Counted from the first letter of the stretch, positions 1-7,495 are shown. The stretch is 8,401 bases of DNA from Promethearchaeota archaeon (GCA_014729315.1 WJKD01000832.1:1-8401), one strand, 5' to 3'. Notes: generated from the letters alone by a model not told the origin. Translations and numbers: made by a program.

Positions 1-1943
1 CTTTAATTCAGAATATTAATGAACGAAGAGAATTAAAAAAAAAAGTTCTTGAAACTAAAGAAAAATATTATGAATTAGCCGAATTTTTACCGGACATCAT
101 TTACGAAGCAGACTTAAACTTGAATCTTATATATCTTAATTCCAGCGGTCATGAAAAGTTCGGCTACTCTCTCCGAGATATCGAAAAAGGACTAAATTGT
201 ATAGATTTGATTTCTAAAGAATGTAGGATGTTAGTAAAAGAAAATATTAATAGAATTATACAAGGCAAAAGAACGGAACCAATCGAAATAATTTTAATCA
301 AAAATGATGGCTCTAAATTCTATGGAAGGGTTCATTCTCGTCCCATTTTAAAAGAGAATAAGGTTGTGGCTATAGGAGGAATTATCTACGATATATCTCG
401 AAGAAAGGAATCTGAAAAAAATTTAAAAGATTCGGAAGAGAAATTCAGAGTTATTACCGAACAATCTGCAATGGGCATATGTATTTTACAAGATGACTTA
501 AATAAATATTTCAACCAAAAGTTTATTGAACTCTTCGGGTTCTCAAAAAAAGAAGTGGAAAATTGGAAACCAAAGGAATATTTTAGCTTAATACATCCCG
601 AATATCGTGATTTATTTGTCGACCAAGCAGAAAAGAAGCAGCATGGAGAAAAAGATGTTATTGATCGTTACTCGATCAGAGCGATAACAAAATCGAAAGA
701 TGTTCTGTGGTTGGAATTGTATTTTAAAACTATCAATTATAGAGGAGCTCCCGCTGATCTGGTTACTTTTATAAATGTAACTGAAAACAAGAAAACCGAA
801 AAAAAATTAAAGGAATCTGAGCAAAGGTTTAAAGATCTCGTTGATTTATTGCCAGTTATAGTCTGTGAGGTAGAACAAAATTATAACTTAACATATGTTA
901 ATTCTATCGCTTTCAAAAAACTGGGATATTCTCAACAAGATTTAAAGAAAGGATTAAACATTAAACAAGTAGTAGCAAACGAACATTTGGAGAAAGCCTT
1001 AAAAAATTTAGATTTGCTATTTAAAGGAAAAAGTGTCAATCCGCAGATACTCAAACTTCAAAAAAAAAACGGGACTAAAGTATACTTTAGAATCAGTAGT
1101 CAACATATCATTAAAAATAATTCGATTTCAGGAGTTAGATTTGTGCTAAACGATATGACCGAGATTATCCTTGCAGAAAAATTGATTAGAAAAGAAAATA
1201 AAAAGTTATTGCATCTAAATAAGGAATTAAACAGTTTAGATGAGATGAGAAAAGCTTTCCTTGATATTGCTTCCCACGAGCTAAAAACACCTCTTTCGTC
1301 GATATACGGAGCAACACAACTTTTTTCTCAATTCAACAAAAAGAGCTTAGACAAAAATTCACTTGAACTACTCGAAATTATAGAACACGGTTGTCTTAAA
1401 CTAAAATATATTATTTTGAATATTTTGGACGTCTCGCGTATAGAATCTAAAAAGTTTACGTTACAGTTAGAAAAGATAGATATTGTGGAGATCCTCCGTA
1501 AATGTATAATAGACACGAAATATTTACAAATAAATAGAAGACATCAAATAACTACCAACCTTCCCGAAAAGTATTATATAACCGCAGACCCTACGAAAAT
1601 AGAACGAATTTTCATTAATCTCTTATCTAATGCAATCAAATACAGTCCTAAAGAAAGTACTACGCATATTTCGCTCACCAAAATTCCAGATAAAAAAATG
1701 ATTGAAATATCCGTAAAGGATAACGGTATTGGTCTTACAAAGGAAGAGTTAGGTCGACTATTTGTTAAATATAATAGACTTGAGAGAAATAAAACCCAAA
1801 TGGATCTGGGGCTTGAAGGAACGGGTCTAGGGCTCCATATCTCGAAAAGATTCGTCGAAATCCATAAAGGCCAAATAACAGCAAAATCAGCCGGTAGGAA
1901 CAAAGGGTCCACCTTCTTCGTCAGATTACCAACAGATTTATAA
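1..1943 (+). CDS. Multi-PAS sensor histidine kinase, 5' end cut off by the window edge
   Basis: A signal-transducing kinase that would autophosphorylate on a histidine and pass the phosphate to a response regulator. The frame is open from the left edge (first full codon at 3), giving 646 visible residues before TAA at 1941-1943. Counting from that codon: residues 1-22 look like the tail of an earlier PAS/PAC unit (NINERRELKKK) plus a helical linker. PAS repeats follow at about 24-135, 146-262 and 276-389, then a coiled linker, and HisKA at about 412-479 with the H-box SHELKTP (phospho-acceptor His425, codon 1275-1277). HATPase_c occupies about 526-644, with N-box LLSNAIKYSP, G1 box DNGIGL, F-box LFVKYNR and G2 box GTGLGL, all intact, so it should be catalytically competent. 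No membrane segment is visible in this part, so it is probably cytosolic, but the missing N-terminus could change that. The TTG at 120 lies inside a PAS domain and is not the start. No response regulator is in the window. The family call is secure; the signal sensed is unknown. Confidence 0.95.
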   Translation, partial: LIQNINERRELKKKVLETKEKYYELAEFLPDIIYEADLNLNLIYLNSSGHEKFGYSLRDIEKGLNCIDLISKECRMLVKENINRIIQGKRTEPIEIILIKNDGSKFYGRVHSRPILKENKVVAIGGIIYDISRRKESEKNLKDSEEKFRVITEQSAMGICILQDDLNKYFNQKFIELFGFSKKEVENWKPKEYFSLIHPEYRDLFVDQAEKKQHGEKDVIDRYSIRAITKSKDVLWLELYFKTINYRGAPADLVTFINVTENKKTEKKLKESEQRFKDLVDLLPVIVCEVEQNYNLTYVNSIAFKKLGYSQQDLKKGLNIKQVVANEHLEKALKNLDLLFKGKSVNPQILKLQKKNGTKVYFRISSQHIIKNNSISGVRFVLNDMTEIILAEKLIRKENKKLLHLNKELNSLDEMRKAFLDIASHELKTPLSSIYGATQLFSQFNKKSLDKNSLELLEIIEHGCLKLKYIILNILDVSRIESKKFTLQLEKIDIVEILRKCIIDTKYLQINRRHQITTNLPEKYYITADPTKIERIFINLLSNAIKYSPKESTTHISLTKIPDKKMIEISVKDNGIGLTKEELGRLFVKYNRLERNKTQMDLGLEGTGLGLHISKRFVEIHKGQITAKSAGRNKGSTFFVRLPTDL

Positions 1944-2010
1944 TACTTAAATTTCTCTTTTCTCAAAATATTATCTTAGCCCCTCGAAAATTATCATAAT
2001 AACTAATTTT

Positions 2011-2018
2011 TTATATAA
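2011..2018 (+). promoter_or_regulatory. Archaeal TATA box for the 331-residue gene
   Basis: TTATATAA lies 41-48 nt before the ATG at 2059. Transcription starting about 25 nt downstream would give a leader of roughly 15-20 nt. No Shine-Dalgarno sequence is visible between the box and the ATG. A second, weaker ATATAAT-like site near 2028-2034 would give a leaderless transcript instead. The region is AT-rich, so chance matches are possible. Confidence 0.45.
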
Positions 2019-2058
2019 AATTTAACATATAATACTTAAAATTATTACTTTAATCATA

Positions 2059-3054
2059 ATGTTAGACTTCTATAATCCTCCCAAGGCACTTCTTGCCTCC
2101 GCTACAAAAGAAGGCGTAGAGTTAGGCGGCGTAAAATCTATACTATGTATTGACGGAAATCATAATTTTTACAATATTGGGAACATCTTCACCGAATTAA
2201 GTTGGGCTGAATTTTATAAGGAAGAAGGTCTCCAAGATCAGATTGACACTTTCACGACTAAGGAATTTAAGTCAGTACGAGACGATCCCGGTGCTTTGGT
2301 TAATACCATCGTCGACAACTTAGATAATATAATAAATACAAGACGCTTGTTCTACGGAATTGCTGATTTTGAAGTTGACGCGTTCCTTAACAGAAATTGC
2401 GTTATTCCGGGATTAAAACTTGATTATGAAATTATTAATAGATTGATGGAGGCACATAAAAACACCAGAGATAAAAACCTCTTTCCTGAAATTAGTAAGG
2501 ACGAGAGAGGCATCAAGAAGATTAAAATGGAATTTCAAGGAAATAATAAAAAACATCTACACATCTATGGATCAACTTTAGAAGATATTTCTGAAAGGTT
2601 GAGATTGGCTAAAGGATTTGCAACTGGTATCGTTTGCACGAGTGAAGGAGCTGCCAATCTTTATATTATGAGCGACAATATCGTTTTTAAAGAAGACGAA
2701 TACGCAGAAATCTACATTGATCAAGATAACATTGATGTCATAGACATGGGAATACAAAGAGAATTGCTCTTTCCAATCAGTTGGTTTCGAATTGATATTG
2801 GTATACGGTCTTTAGAAACTTTAGAACTATGGGAAGAAATCAAAGACACTCCCAAATTAGTCAAAGCTTTAGAAAATTACGATAAATATATCACAAGTTT
2901 AGTTTTTAAGAAGTTTAAATTAATTGCTTCTGGCGAACAAATCGGAAGAGATTTAGAAGCTGATTTTTATACCATGACCCCTCAAGAGAGAAGAAAAGCT
3001 CTCAAAGACATGGCAGACGCAATAAAGATTCTTACCAAAAAATACAAAGAATAG
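2059..3054 (+). CDS. Hypothetical protein, 331 residues, unrecognised
   Basis: I do not recognise this protein. It looks soluble: no signal peptide, no hydrophobic membrane stretch, and no cysteine clusters or zinc motifs. The N-terminal 100 residues are mixed alpha/beta in character (a SILCIDGNH strand-turn near residues 27-35). A Lys-rich segment lies around 145-168 and a Gly/Ala-rich stretch around 185-200 (KGFATGIVCTSEGAANL). A strongly acidic beta-like segment follows at about 208-230. The C-terminal 80 residues are predicted helical and charged, ending in a basic tail. No nucleotide-binding P-loop or catalytic signature stands out. The ATG at 2059 is chosen because a TATA box sits about 45 nt upstream and the in-frame sequence before it is short, AT-rich and noncoding in character. 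It is preceded by the kinase (115-nt gap) and converges with gatC, so it is probably transcribed alone. Its composition matches its neighbours, with no sign of recent transfer. It is real coding sequence with high confidence; its function is unknown. Confidence 0.85.
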   Translation: MLDFYNPPKALLASATKEGVELGGVKSILCIDGNHNFYNIGNIFTELSWAEFYKEEGLQDQIDTFTTKEFKSVRDDPGALVNTIVDNLDNIINTRRLFYGIADFEVDAFLNRNCVIPGLKLDYEIINRLMEAHKNTRDKNLFPEISKDERGIKKIKMEFQGNNKKHLHIYGSTLEDISERLRLAKGFATGIVCTSEGAANLYIMSDNIVFKEDEYAEIYIDQDNIDVIDMGIQRELLFPISWFRIDIGIRSLETLELWEEIKDTPKLVKALENYDKYITSLVFKKFKLIASGEQIGRDLEADFYTMTPQERRKALKDMADAIKILTKKYKE

Positions 3055-3114
3055 TATTGTATTTTCTTATTAAAATAGATTCTCTAAATTCTTATAACCC
3101 GAATTATAAAATTC

Positions 3115-3125
3115 AATTTTTCTTT
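3115..3125 (+). terminator. Possible T-tract terminator after the 331-residue gene
   Basis: AATTTTTCTTT lies in the 118-nt gap between the convergent genes ending at 3054 (+) and 3173 (-). Archaeal RNA polymerase can terminate at T-rich tracts without a hairpin, and this is the best plus-strand run here. On the opposite strand CTTTTT (3166-3171 read on minus) just after the gatC stop could play the same role. This is a weak call because the whole gap is AT-rich. Confidence 0.25.
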
Positions 3126-3172
3126 AGAGTTTTCAGGATAAATCAGATATAAATTAATTGCCTCGAAAAAGT

Positions 3173-3478
3173 TTATTCTTTCAAAATTCGAGGAGCTTTA
3201 AAATACCCGTCCTTAGTGTGCTCGGCATTTTTTAGTGCCTCCTCGTTCGATAACGATTTCCACGCTTTATCTTCTCTGAACACATTCTTTACTCCTTCCA
3301 TAGGATGAGTGGTTGGTTCGATTTCGCTGGTGTCTAAGTCGTTTAATTTTTCGAAATAGGAAAGGATGTCGCTTAATTGTTTCGAGAAATTTTTTTTCTC
3401 TTCCTCAGATAAGTTTAAAAGAGCTAACTTGGAGATGTAATTTATAGTTTCTTCTGTAAATTTTTCTCTGTCCGTCAT
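3173..3478 (-). CDS. gatC: Asp-tRNA(Asn)/Glu-tRNA(Gln) amidotransferase subunit C
   Basis: GatC is the small stabilising subunit of GatCAB, which converts misacylated Asp-tRNA(Asn) (and in many organisms Glu-tRNA(Gln)) to the correctly charged amide form in the cytoplasm. The 101-residue length is typical. The sequence follows the family from end to end: an N-terminal helix with ISKLALLNLSEEE (residues 15-27), a second helix with QLSDILSYFEKLNDLDT (34-50), the conserved loop EIEPTTHP (52-59), KNVFREDK (64-71), and the C-terminal DGYFKAPRIL (90-99) that wraps around GatA in known structures. The ATG at 3476-3478 gives the usual short N-terminal lead before the first helix. Only a distant AAGGA lies upstream (about 17 nt), so initiation may not depend on an SD. 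gatA and gatB are absent from the window, so the catalytic subunits are encoded elsewhere. In most archaea GatCAB serves mainly Asn-tRNA because GatDE handles Gln-tRNA; whether that holds here cannot be seen. Transcribed divergently from hyuA. Confidence 0.95.
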   Translation of the reverse strand: MTDREKFTEETINYISKLALLNLSEEEKKNFSKQLSDILSYFEKLNDLDTSEIEPTTHPMEGVKNVFREDKAWKSLSNEEALKNAEHTKDGYFKAPRILKE

Positions 3479-3631
3479 CTTTATTTTATCATAAATCCTT
3501 AAAAATTAAAGAAGTTTTTTATTGAATTAGAAAATTAGATTATATATTGCTTTCTTGGATAATTAATTTTATTAGTTCTTACGAGAAAAATTAATCTAGA
3601 AAATTATTCTCTCTTAGAGGAAGAATAGTAC
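3479..3631. promoter_or_regulatory. Divergent promoter region between gatC and hyuA
   Basis: This 153-nt AT-rich gap must hold start signals for both gatC (leftward) and hyuA (rightward). The best TATA-like element is ATTATATATT at 3539-3548. It is nearly symmetric and could be read in either direction, giving leaders of about 40 nt for gatC and 60 nt for hyuA. A 9-bp inverted repeat, ATTAATTTT (3562-3570) with AAAATTAAT (3587-3595), spacer 16 nt, lies downstream of that box on the hyuA side, where a repressor might bind. In DNA this AT-rich such a repeat could be chance. No open reading frame or RNA gene is seen. Confidence 0.4.
3616..3622 (+). promoter_or_regulatory. Shine-Dalgarno site of hyuA
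   Basis: AGAGGAA ends about 9 nt before the ATG at 3632 and contains GAGG, which can pair with the 16S rRNA 3' end. It supports this ATG as the start of hyuA, together with the conserved nucleotide-binding motif that follows only six residues later. Confidence 0.6.
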
Positions 3632-5695
3632 ATGTTTAAAATTGGATGTGACACGGGAGGTACCTTTACTGATTGCGTTGTTTTTAATTACACGAACGGT
3701 AAGCTAAAAAGATTTAAAGCTCCATCAACTCCAAACGACTTTTCTCAAGGCGTTTTTGATGTTTTAAATCTTGCGGCAAAATCCTATAATTTATCGCTTA
3801 AGGAATTTCTAAGCAAGGCAGAACTTATTATACACGGAACTACAATAGCTACGAACTTGATCCTTTCAAAGCAAGGAGAAAGTGTAGGATTGATTACAAC
3901 AAAAGGATTTAGAGATATAATTGAACAATGGTGGAAGGAAGAAAGACGATACGATACGAGATGGCCGCCTCCAGAACCACCATGTCCCCGTAGGCTAAGA
4001 AGAGAGGTTGAAGAACGTATAGACTTTTCGGGAAAAGAGCTCAAATCTCTCAATATTGAAGATTTGAAAGATGCTATAGATTATTTCCGAAAAAATCAAA
4101 TTAAGACCATCGCAGTCTCTTTTCTCTTTTCACCTATAAATCCAGCGCACGAACAACAAGCGAAAGAAATCATAAAATCAGAATATAAAGAAGCTCAAGT
4201 TAATTTATCCTCCGAAGTTCTTCCTCAGTTACGGGAATACGAGAGAACGATGGCTACAGTTTTAAACGCATATGTTGCTCCACACGCCTCCTCCTATCTA
4301 AAAGATTTAAGTTATCAATTAAAAAATGAGGGATATAAACACGAATTATTAATAATGCAATCCAATGCGGGTGTAGCATCTGCAAACATTGTAAGTAATA
4401 TACCAATCCGACTCGCTCTTTCAGGTCCTTCTTCGGGGCCAATAGCAGGAGTATATTTTGCTAATTTGGTTAAGGAAGAAAATATTATTAGTATAGATAT
4501 GGGCGGAACATCTTTTGATGTGTGTTTGATAAAAGATAAAAATATAATAACCACCACTGACGGGCATATTGGTAGGTTTAGATTATCTCTGCCCACTGTT
4601 GACATCCATACCCTTGGAGCGGGAGGGGGAAGTATTGCGTGGGTAGATTCAGGTGGTGTTTTACATGTCGGACCTCAAAGTGCAGGAGCAAATCCGGGCC
4701 CCGCTTGCTACAATCTTGGAGGAGACGATCCAACCGTAACAGATGCAAACCTAATATTGGGTTATTTAAATCCTTTAAATTTCCTGGGAGGAAAACTAAA
4801 ACTAAATGTAGAGTTAGCAAAAAACGCATTACAGACCAAGATAGTTGACCCTTTAAACATAGATATAACTGAAACTGCGCGGGGTATTATTAAAGTAGTG
4901 AACAATAATATGATTGACGGAATCAATGCTGTTTCCGTAAAAAGAGGCTACGATCCAAAAAACTTTGCCTTGGTTGTTGCTGGGGGCGCAGGCCCAGTCC
5001 ACGCAGCAAGGTTAGCGCAAGTTGCAAATCTGTCCAAAATAATTATACCCCGCGTCGCATCGGCTTTTTGTGCGTTTGGAATGGTAATATCTGATTTACG
5101 GCACGATTATGTCCAACCTTACATTAATCCTCTTCAAAAAATGGACTTAACGAGAGCTAATAAATATTTTGAACAAATGGAGGAACAAGGTAAAGAGACC
5201 TTAAATTCAGAAGGGATTACGGAAAGTAATATGGACTTTTTATGGTCTATTGATATGAGATACATTGGTCAAATTTACGAAGTTGAGACCACTATACCTA
5301 GAGAAAAACTGAATGAAGATAACCTTTCTACTATTGAAGAATTGTTTCATGATAAACATAAGTCGATTTACGGATATTTTGATAAAAATTCTGATGTTGA
5401 GGGTGTTCATTTAAGAGTGAAAGCGATAGGACGGATTAAAGAAGTTAATTACGAAGATTTTGAATTAGTTTCGAAAGAACCTATATCTTCTTCTCTCAAA
5501 GAGAAAAGAGATGTATATTTTGAAGAATTAGACGATTATTCTAAGGTTCCTATATACGATGGAAAAGAATTATTACCGGGAAATTATGTTATCGGCCCTG
5601 CGATTATTGAAGAACCCGACACCACTATAATCGTCGTTCCAGATTCTGAATGTTATTTGGATAAATTTAATAATTATATTTTAAAAATAAAGTAA
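3632..5695 (+). CDS. hyuA: Hydantoinase/oxoprolinase subunit A (ATP-binding, HyuA family)
   Basis: ATP-hydrolysing subunit of a heteromeric hydantoinase/5-oxoprolinase-type enzyme. The family uses ATP to activate a cyclic amide (hydantoin, lactam, 5-oxoproline) for opening, or acts in acetone/acetophenone carboxylases. The 687-residue length is normal. Visible signatures: phosphate-binding loop GCDTGGTFTD (residues 5-14), HGTTIATN (68-75), the Arg/Pro-rich segment before REVEERIDFSG (124-134), REYERTMATVLNAYV (201-215), MQSNAG (242-247), LSGPSSGP (263-270), second actin-like loop SIDMGGTSFD (287-296), LGAGGGSIAWVD (328-339), GPQSAGANPGPACY (347-360), DPTVTDANL (366-374) and GGAGPVHAA (451-459), then a beta-rich C-terminal domain from about 530. 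All key glycines and acidic residues are present, so it should be active. It starts at an ATG with an SD and ends 18 nt before hyuB, forming a two-subunit operon. It is cytosolic, with no signal peptide. Substrate is undetermined: no transporter, amidohydrolase or racemase lies nearby. The symbol denotes family, not a proven hydantoin substrate. Confidence 0.93.
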   Translation: MFKIGCDTGGTFTDCVVFNYTNGKLKRFKAPSTPNDFSQGVFDVLNLAAKSYNLSLKEFLSKAELIIHGTTIATNLILSKQGESVGLITTKGFRDIIEQWWKEERRYDTRWPPPEPPCPRRLRREVEERIDFSGKELKSLNIEDLKDAIDYFRKNQIKTIAVSFLFSPINPAHEQQAKEIIKSEYKEAQVNLSSEVLPQLREYERTMATVLNAYVAPHASSYLKDLSYQLKNEGYKHELLIMQSNAGVASANIVSNIPIRLALSGPSSGPIAGVYFANLVKEENIISIDMGGTSFDVCLIKDKNIITTTDGHIGRFRLSLPTVDIHTLGAGGGSIAWVDSGGVLHVGPQSAGANPGPACYNLGGDDPTVTDANLILGYLNPLNFLGGKLKLNVELAKNALQTKIVDPLNIDITETARGIIKVVNNNMIDGINAVSVKRGYDPKNFALVVAGGAGPVHAARLAQVANLSKIIIPRVASAFCAFGMVISDLRHDYVQPYINPLQKMDLTRANKYFEQMEEQGKETLNSEGITESNMDFLWSIDMRYIGQIYEVETTIPREKLNEDNLSTIEELFHDKHKSIYGYFDKNSDVEGVHLRVKAIGRIKEVNYEDFELVSKEPISSSLKEKRDVYFEELDDYSKVPIYDGKELLPGNYVIGPAIIEEPDTTIIVVPDSECYLDKFNNYILKIK

Positions 5696-5699
5696 TTTA

Positions 5700-5705
5700 C
5701 GAGGT
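5700..5705 (+). promoter_or_regulatory. Shine-Dalgarno site that fixes the TTG start of hyuB
   Basis: CGAGGT, containing GAGGT, ends 8 nt before the TTG at 5714-5716 and pairs well with the 16S rRNA 3' end. No comparable site precedes the next in-frame ATG at 5771. The gap after the hyuA stop is only 18 nt, so this site serves internal initiation on a shared transcript. Confidence 0.7.
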
Positions 5706-5713
5706 AGTAGAAT

Positions 5714-7495
5714 TTGAGCAACAATAATTCGAAAGACGATAATATAAATCCTATTATTGTCTCAGTTATAATGAATCGACTTAATACCATCGCCAAAGAA
5801 ATGGCAGAAGTTACTCTTAAGACTTCTCGGTCTGCAGTTTTTAATCAAGCACATGACTTTTCTTGCGGTATTGCTGATTCGAATGGAAGGATGATGGCTT
5901 TGGAGGCAGGACTCCCAATCCATCTTGGGGCTATGCCCTTTGCTGTTAAGGCAGTTCTCGAGTATTTTCAAGATGATCTTTTTCCTGGAGACGTTATATT
6001 AATGAATTCACCTTATCACGGGAACAACCATCCTGCCGATGTGACCATCCTCACGCCAATATTTACAGAAAAAAGTAAGAAAAATAATGAGAATCATTTA
6101 GTAGCGTTCGCTATTACGAGAGGACACCAAGCGGACATAGGAGGGAACCAAGCAGGAACCTATAATCCCATCGCTGAGGAAGTTATGCAAGAAGCAATAG
6201 TGATTCCTCCGAGCAAACTCTATCATAATGGTGGAAAATTAAATAGATCGCTCTGGGATTTGTTTATGGCAAATGTTCGCGTACCTCACTATCAATCTGG
6301 GGACATTCTTGCCCAGATTGGGGCTAATAAAATGGCGAAAAAGAGAATCTTGACCACTATCAATGAATATGGAATTAAAAGATTCCAAGAAGCCATTGAC
6401 GAAGCAATTCACACTACGGAGAGGCGAGTTAGATCGGAAATTCGAACGTGGCCGGAGGGAATCTACGAAGCTGAGACCTTTTGTGAAGGTGGTTATACTG
6501 ATCCTGGTCCGCACAATATAAAGGTAAAACTAACGATAAAAGAGAGCGACTTGATTTTTGACTTTACGGGTTCAAAACGACAAGTAAGATCCATAATCAA
6601 CAGTGCGATTTCGAATACTCATTCAGCAGTATATATATCAGTACTTACTACGATTGATCCCGATATTCCCCATAACGAGGGATGTTTTAATCCAATTGAA
6701 GTTGTTGCTCCAAAAGGAAGCATTGTTAATGTGGAATGGCCTTTTCCCACGGGAATGTCTACGGTTTGTGTTGCTCAAGAAATCATCCACGCTTGTTGGA
6801 AGGCCCTAGCCCAAGCAGTACCTACTAAGGCAAACGCAGAATGGGGAAAGTGGAATACGATGGTCACAAACGGGACGGATAGGTACGATCGACGCTATAC
6901 GATTATTCATTACGTTAACTTAGCGGGTGGAGGAGCTACTTGGGGGGCTGACGGATGGCCCCACATTGCATCATCTATCGCATTAGGTGCGGCTATTCCA
7001 ATGTCAATAGAACTGCTAGAAAGTCAATTCCCCGAATTAATTCATAGAACAAATTTTGTAACAGATTCCGGCGGCGCAGGTCGATGGAGAGGAGGTGTAG
7101 GGATGGTGTACGAAATCGAAGCATATGGTGGAAAAATTGAATACGTAAAGGGTGGGTGTGGTCAATTAAATCCCGTAGATGGCGTTTTAGATGGAAAGTC
7201 GGGAACAGTTTGTAGACACTGGAAAGGGAAAAAGGGGAAAATAAAATATGGGCGCTCTTTAGAGATAGGTTTAGCAGGTAAAGGCAGACTCTTGGGTATA
7301 GAAATGATGGGGGGAGGGGGTGTTGGTGATCCTTTGAAGCGAGATCCCGAATTGGTATATAAAGATGTTTTAAACGAATATGTATCAATTAAGAGCGCTA
7401 GAGAAGATTATGGCGTAGTGATAAACGAGAAAACAATGGATTTGGATAAAAATGCTACCACGAAACTACGGAGCAGCAAGGAAAAGACTCAGTAA
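5714..7495 (+). CDS. hyuB: Hydantoinase/oxoprolinase subunit B (metal-binding, HyuB family)
   Basis: Partner of HyuA, and in this family the metal-containing subunit where the activated ring is hydrolysed. The 593-residue length is typical. Family blocks in order: PIIVSVIMNRLNTIAKEM (residues 13-30), HDFSCGI (47-53), GLPIHLGAMP (66-75), PGDVILMNSPYHGNNHPAD (91-109), RGHQADIGG (136-144), QEAIVIPPSKL (159-169), ANVRVP (186-191), GDILAQIGA (196-204), DFTGSKRQVR (283-292), HNEGCFNPIEV (320-330), DSGGAGRWRGGVG (451-463) and GGGGVGDP (533-540). D48, H106, D109 and H138 sit where, from memory, related caprolactamase-type B subunits bind zinc, so an intact metal site is likely. The TTG start is chosen over the ATG at 5771 because an SD precedes it and because the conserved PIIVSVIMNRL block begins before that ATG. 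The last 20 residues are polar and family-variable. It follows hyuA by 18 nt, so the two are surely co-transcribed. Substrate unknown. Confidence 0.93.
   Translation: MSNNNSKDDNINPIIVSVIMNRLNTIAKEMAEVTLKTSRSAVFNQAHDFSCGIADSNGRMMALEAGLPIHLGAMPFAVKAVLEYFQDDLFPGDVILMNSPYHGNNHPADVTILTPIFTEKSKKNNENHLVAFAITRGHQADIGGNQAGTYNPIAEEVMQEAIVIPPSKLYHNGGKLNRSLWDLFMANVRVPHYQSGDILAQIGANKMAKKRILTTINEYGIKRFQEAIDEAIHTTERRVRSEIRTWPEGIYEAETFCEGGYTDPGPHNIKVKLTIKESDLIFDFTGSKRQVRSIINSAISNTHSAVYISVLTTIDPDIPHNEGCFNPIEVVAPKGSIVNVEWPFPTGMSTVCVAQEIIHACWKALAQAVPTKANAEWGKWNTMVTNGTDRYDRRYTIIHYVNLAGGGATWGADGWPHIASSIALGAAIPMSIELLESQFPELIHRTNFVTDSGGAGRWRGGVGMVYEIEAYGGKIEYVKGGCGQLNPVDGVLDGKSGTVCRHWKGKKGKIKYGRSLEIGLAGKGRLLGIEMMGGGGVGDPLKRDPELVYKDVLNEYVSIKSAREDYGVVINEKTMDLDKNATTKLRSSKEKTQ

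Noticed and set aside
120..1943. TTG at 120 as the start of the histidine kinase
   Set aside because: The frame is open back to the first codon in the window, and the residues before it (AEFLPDIIYEAD) are the beginning of the same PAS domain. The gene is truncated by the window edge.
1574..1966. 130-codon reading frame on the minus strand within the kinase gene
   Set aside because: It lies opposite the conserved ATPase domain, and its translation has no family resemblance and a Leu/Ser/Ile-rich shadow composition.
1944..2058. Intrinsic hairpin terminator after the kinase gene
   Set aside because: There is T-rich sequence (around 1950-1963) but no GC-rich stem. It may terminate transcription in the archaeal manner but is not distinct from the AT-rich background.
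3784..4848. Several shorter frames on both strands inside hyuA
   Set aside because: All overlap unmistakable HyuA motifs in another frame and have no start signals of their own.
5693..5716. hyuA and hyuB as a broken single-chain oxoprolinase
   Set aside because: Each gene has its own SD and full-length family boundaries. Separate subunits are the normal prokaryotic arrangement.
7309..7320. G-runs (six and five G around one A) as a possible frameshift in hyuB
   Set aside because: The frame is continuous and encodes the family motif GGGGVGDP with conserved sequence on both sides, so the run is genuine coding sequence.
6993..7388. 131-codon reading frame on the minus strand within hyuB
   Set aside because: It mirrors the conserved Gly-rich C-terminal part of HyuB. 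The His/Leu/Pro-rich product is typical of an antisense shadow.
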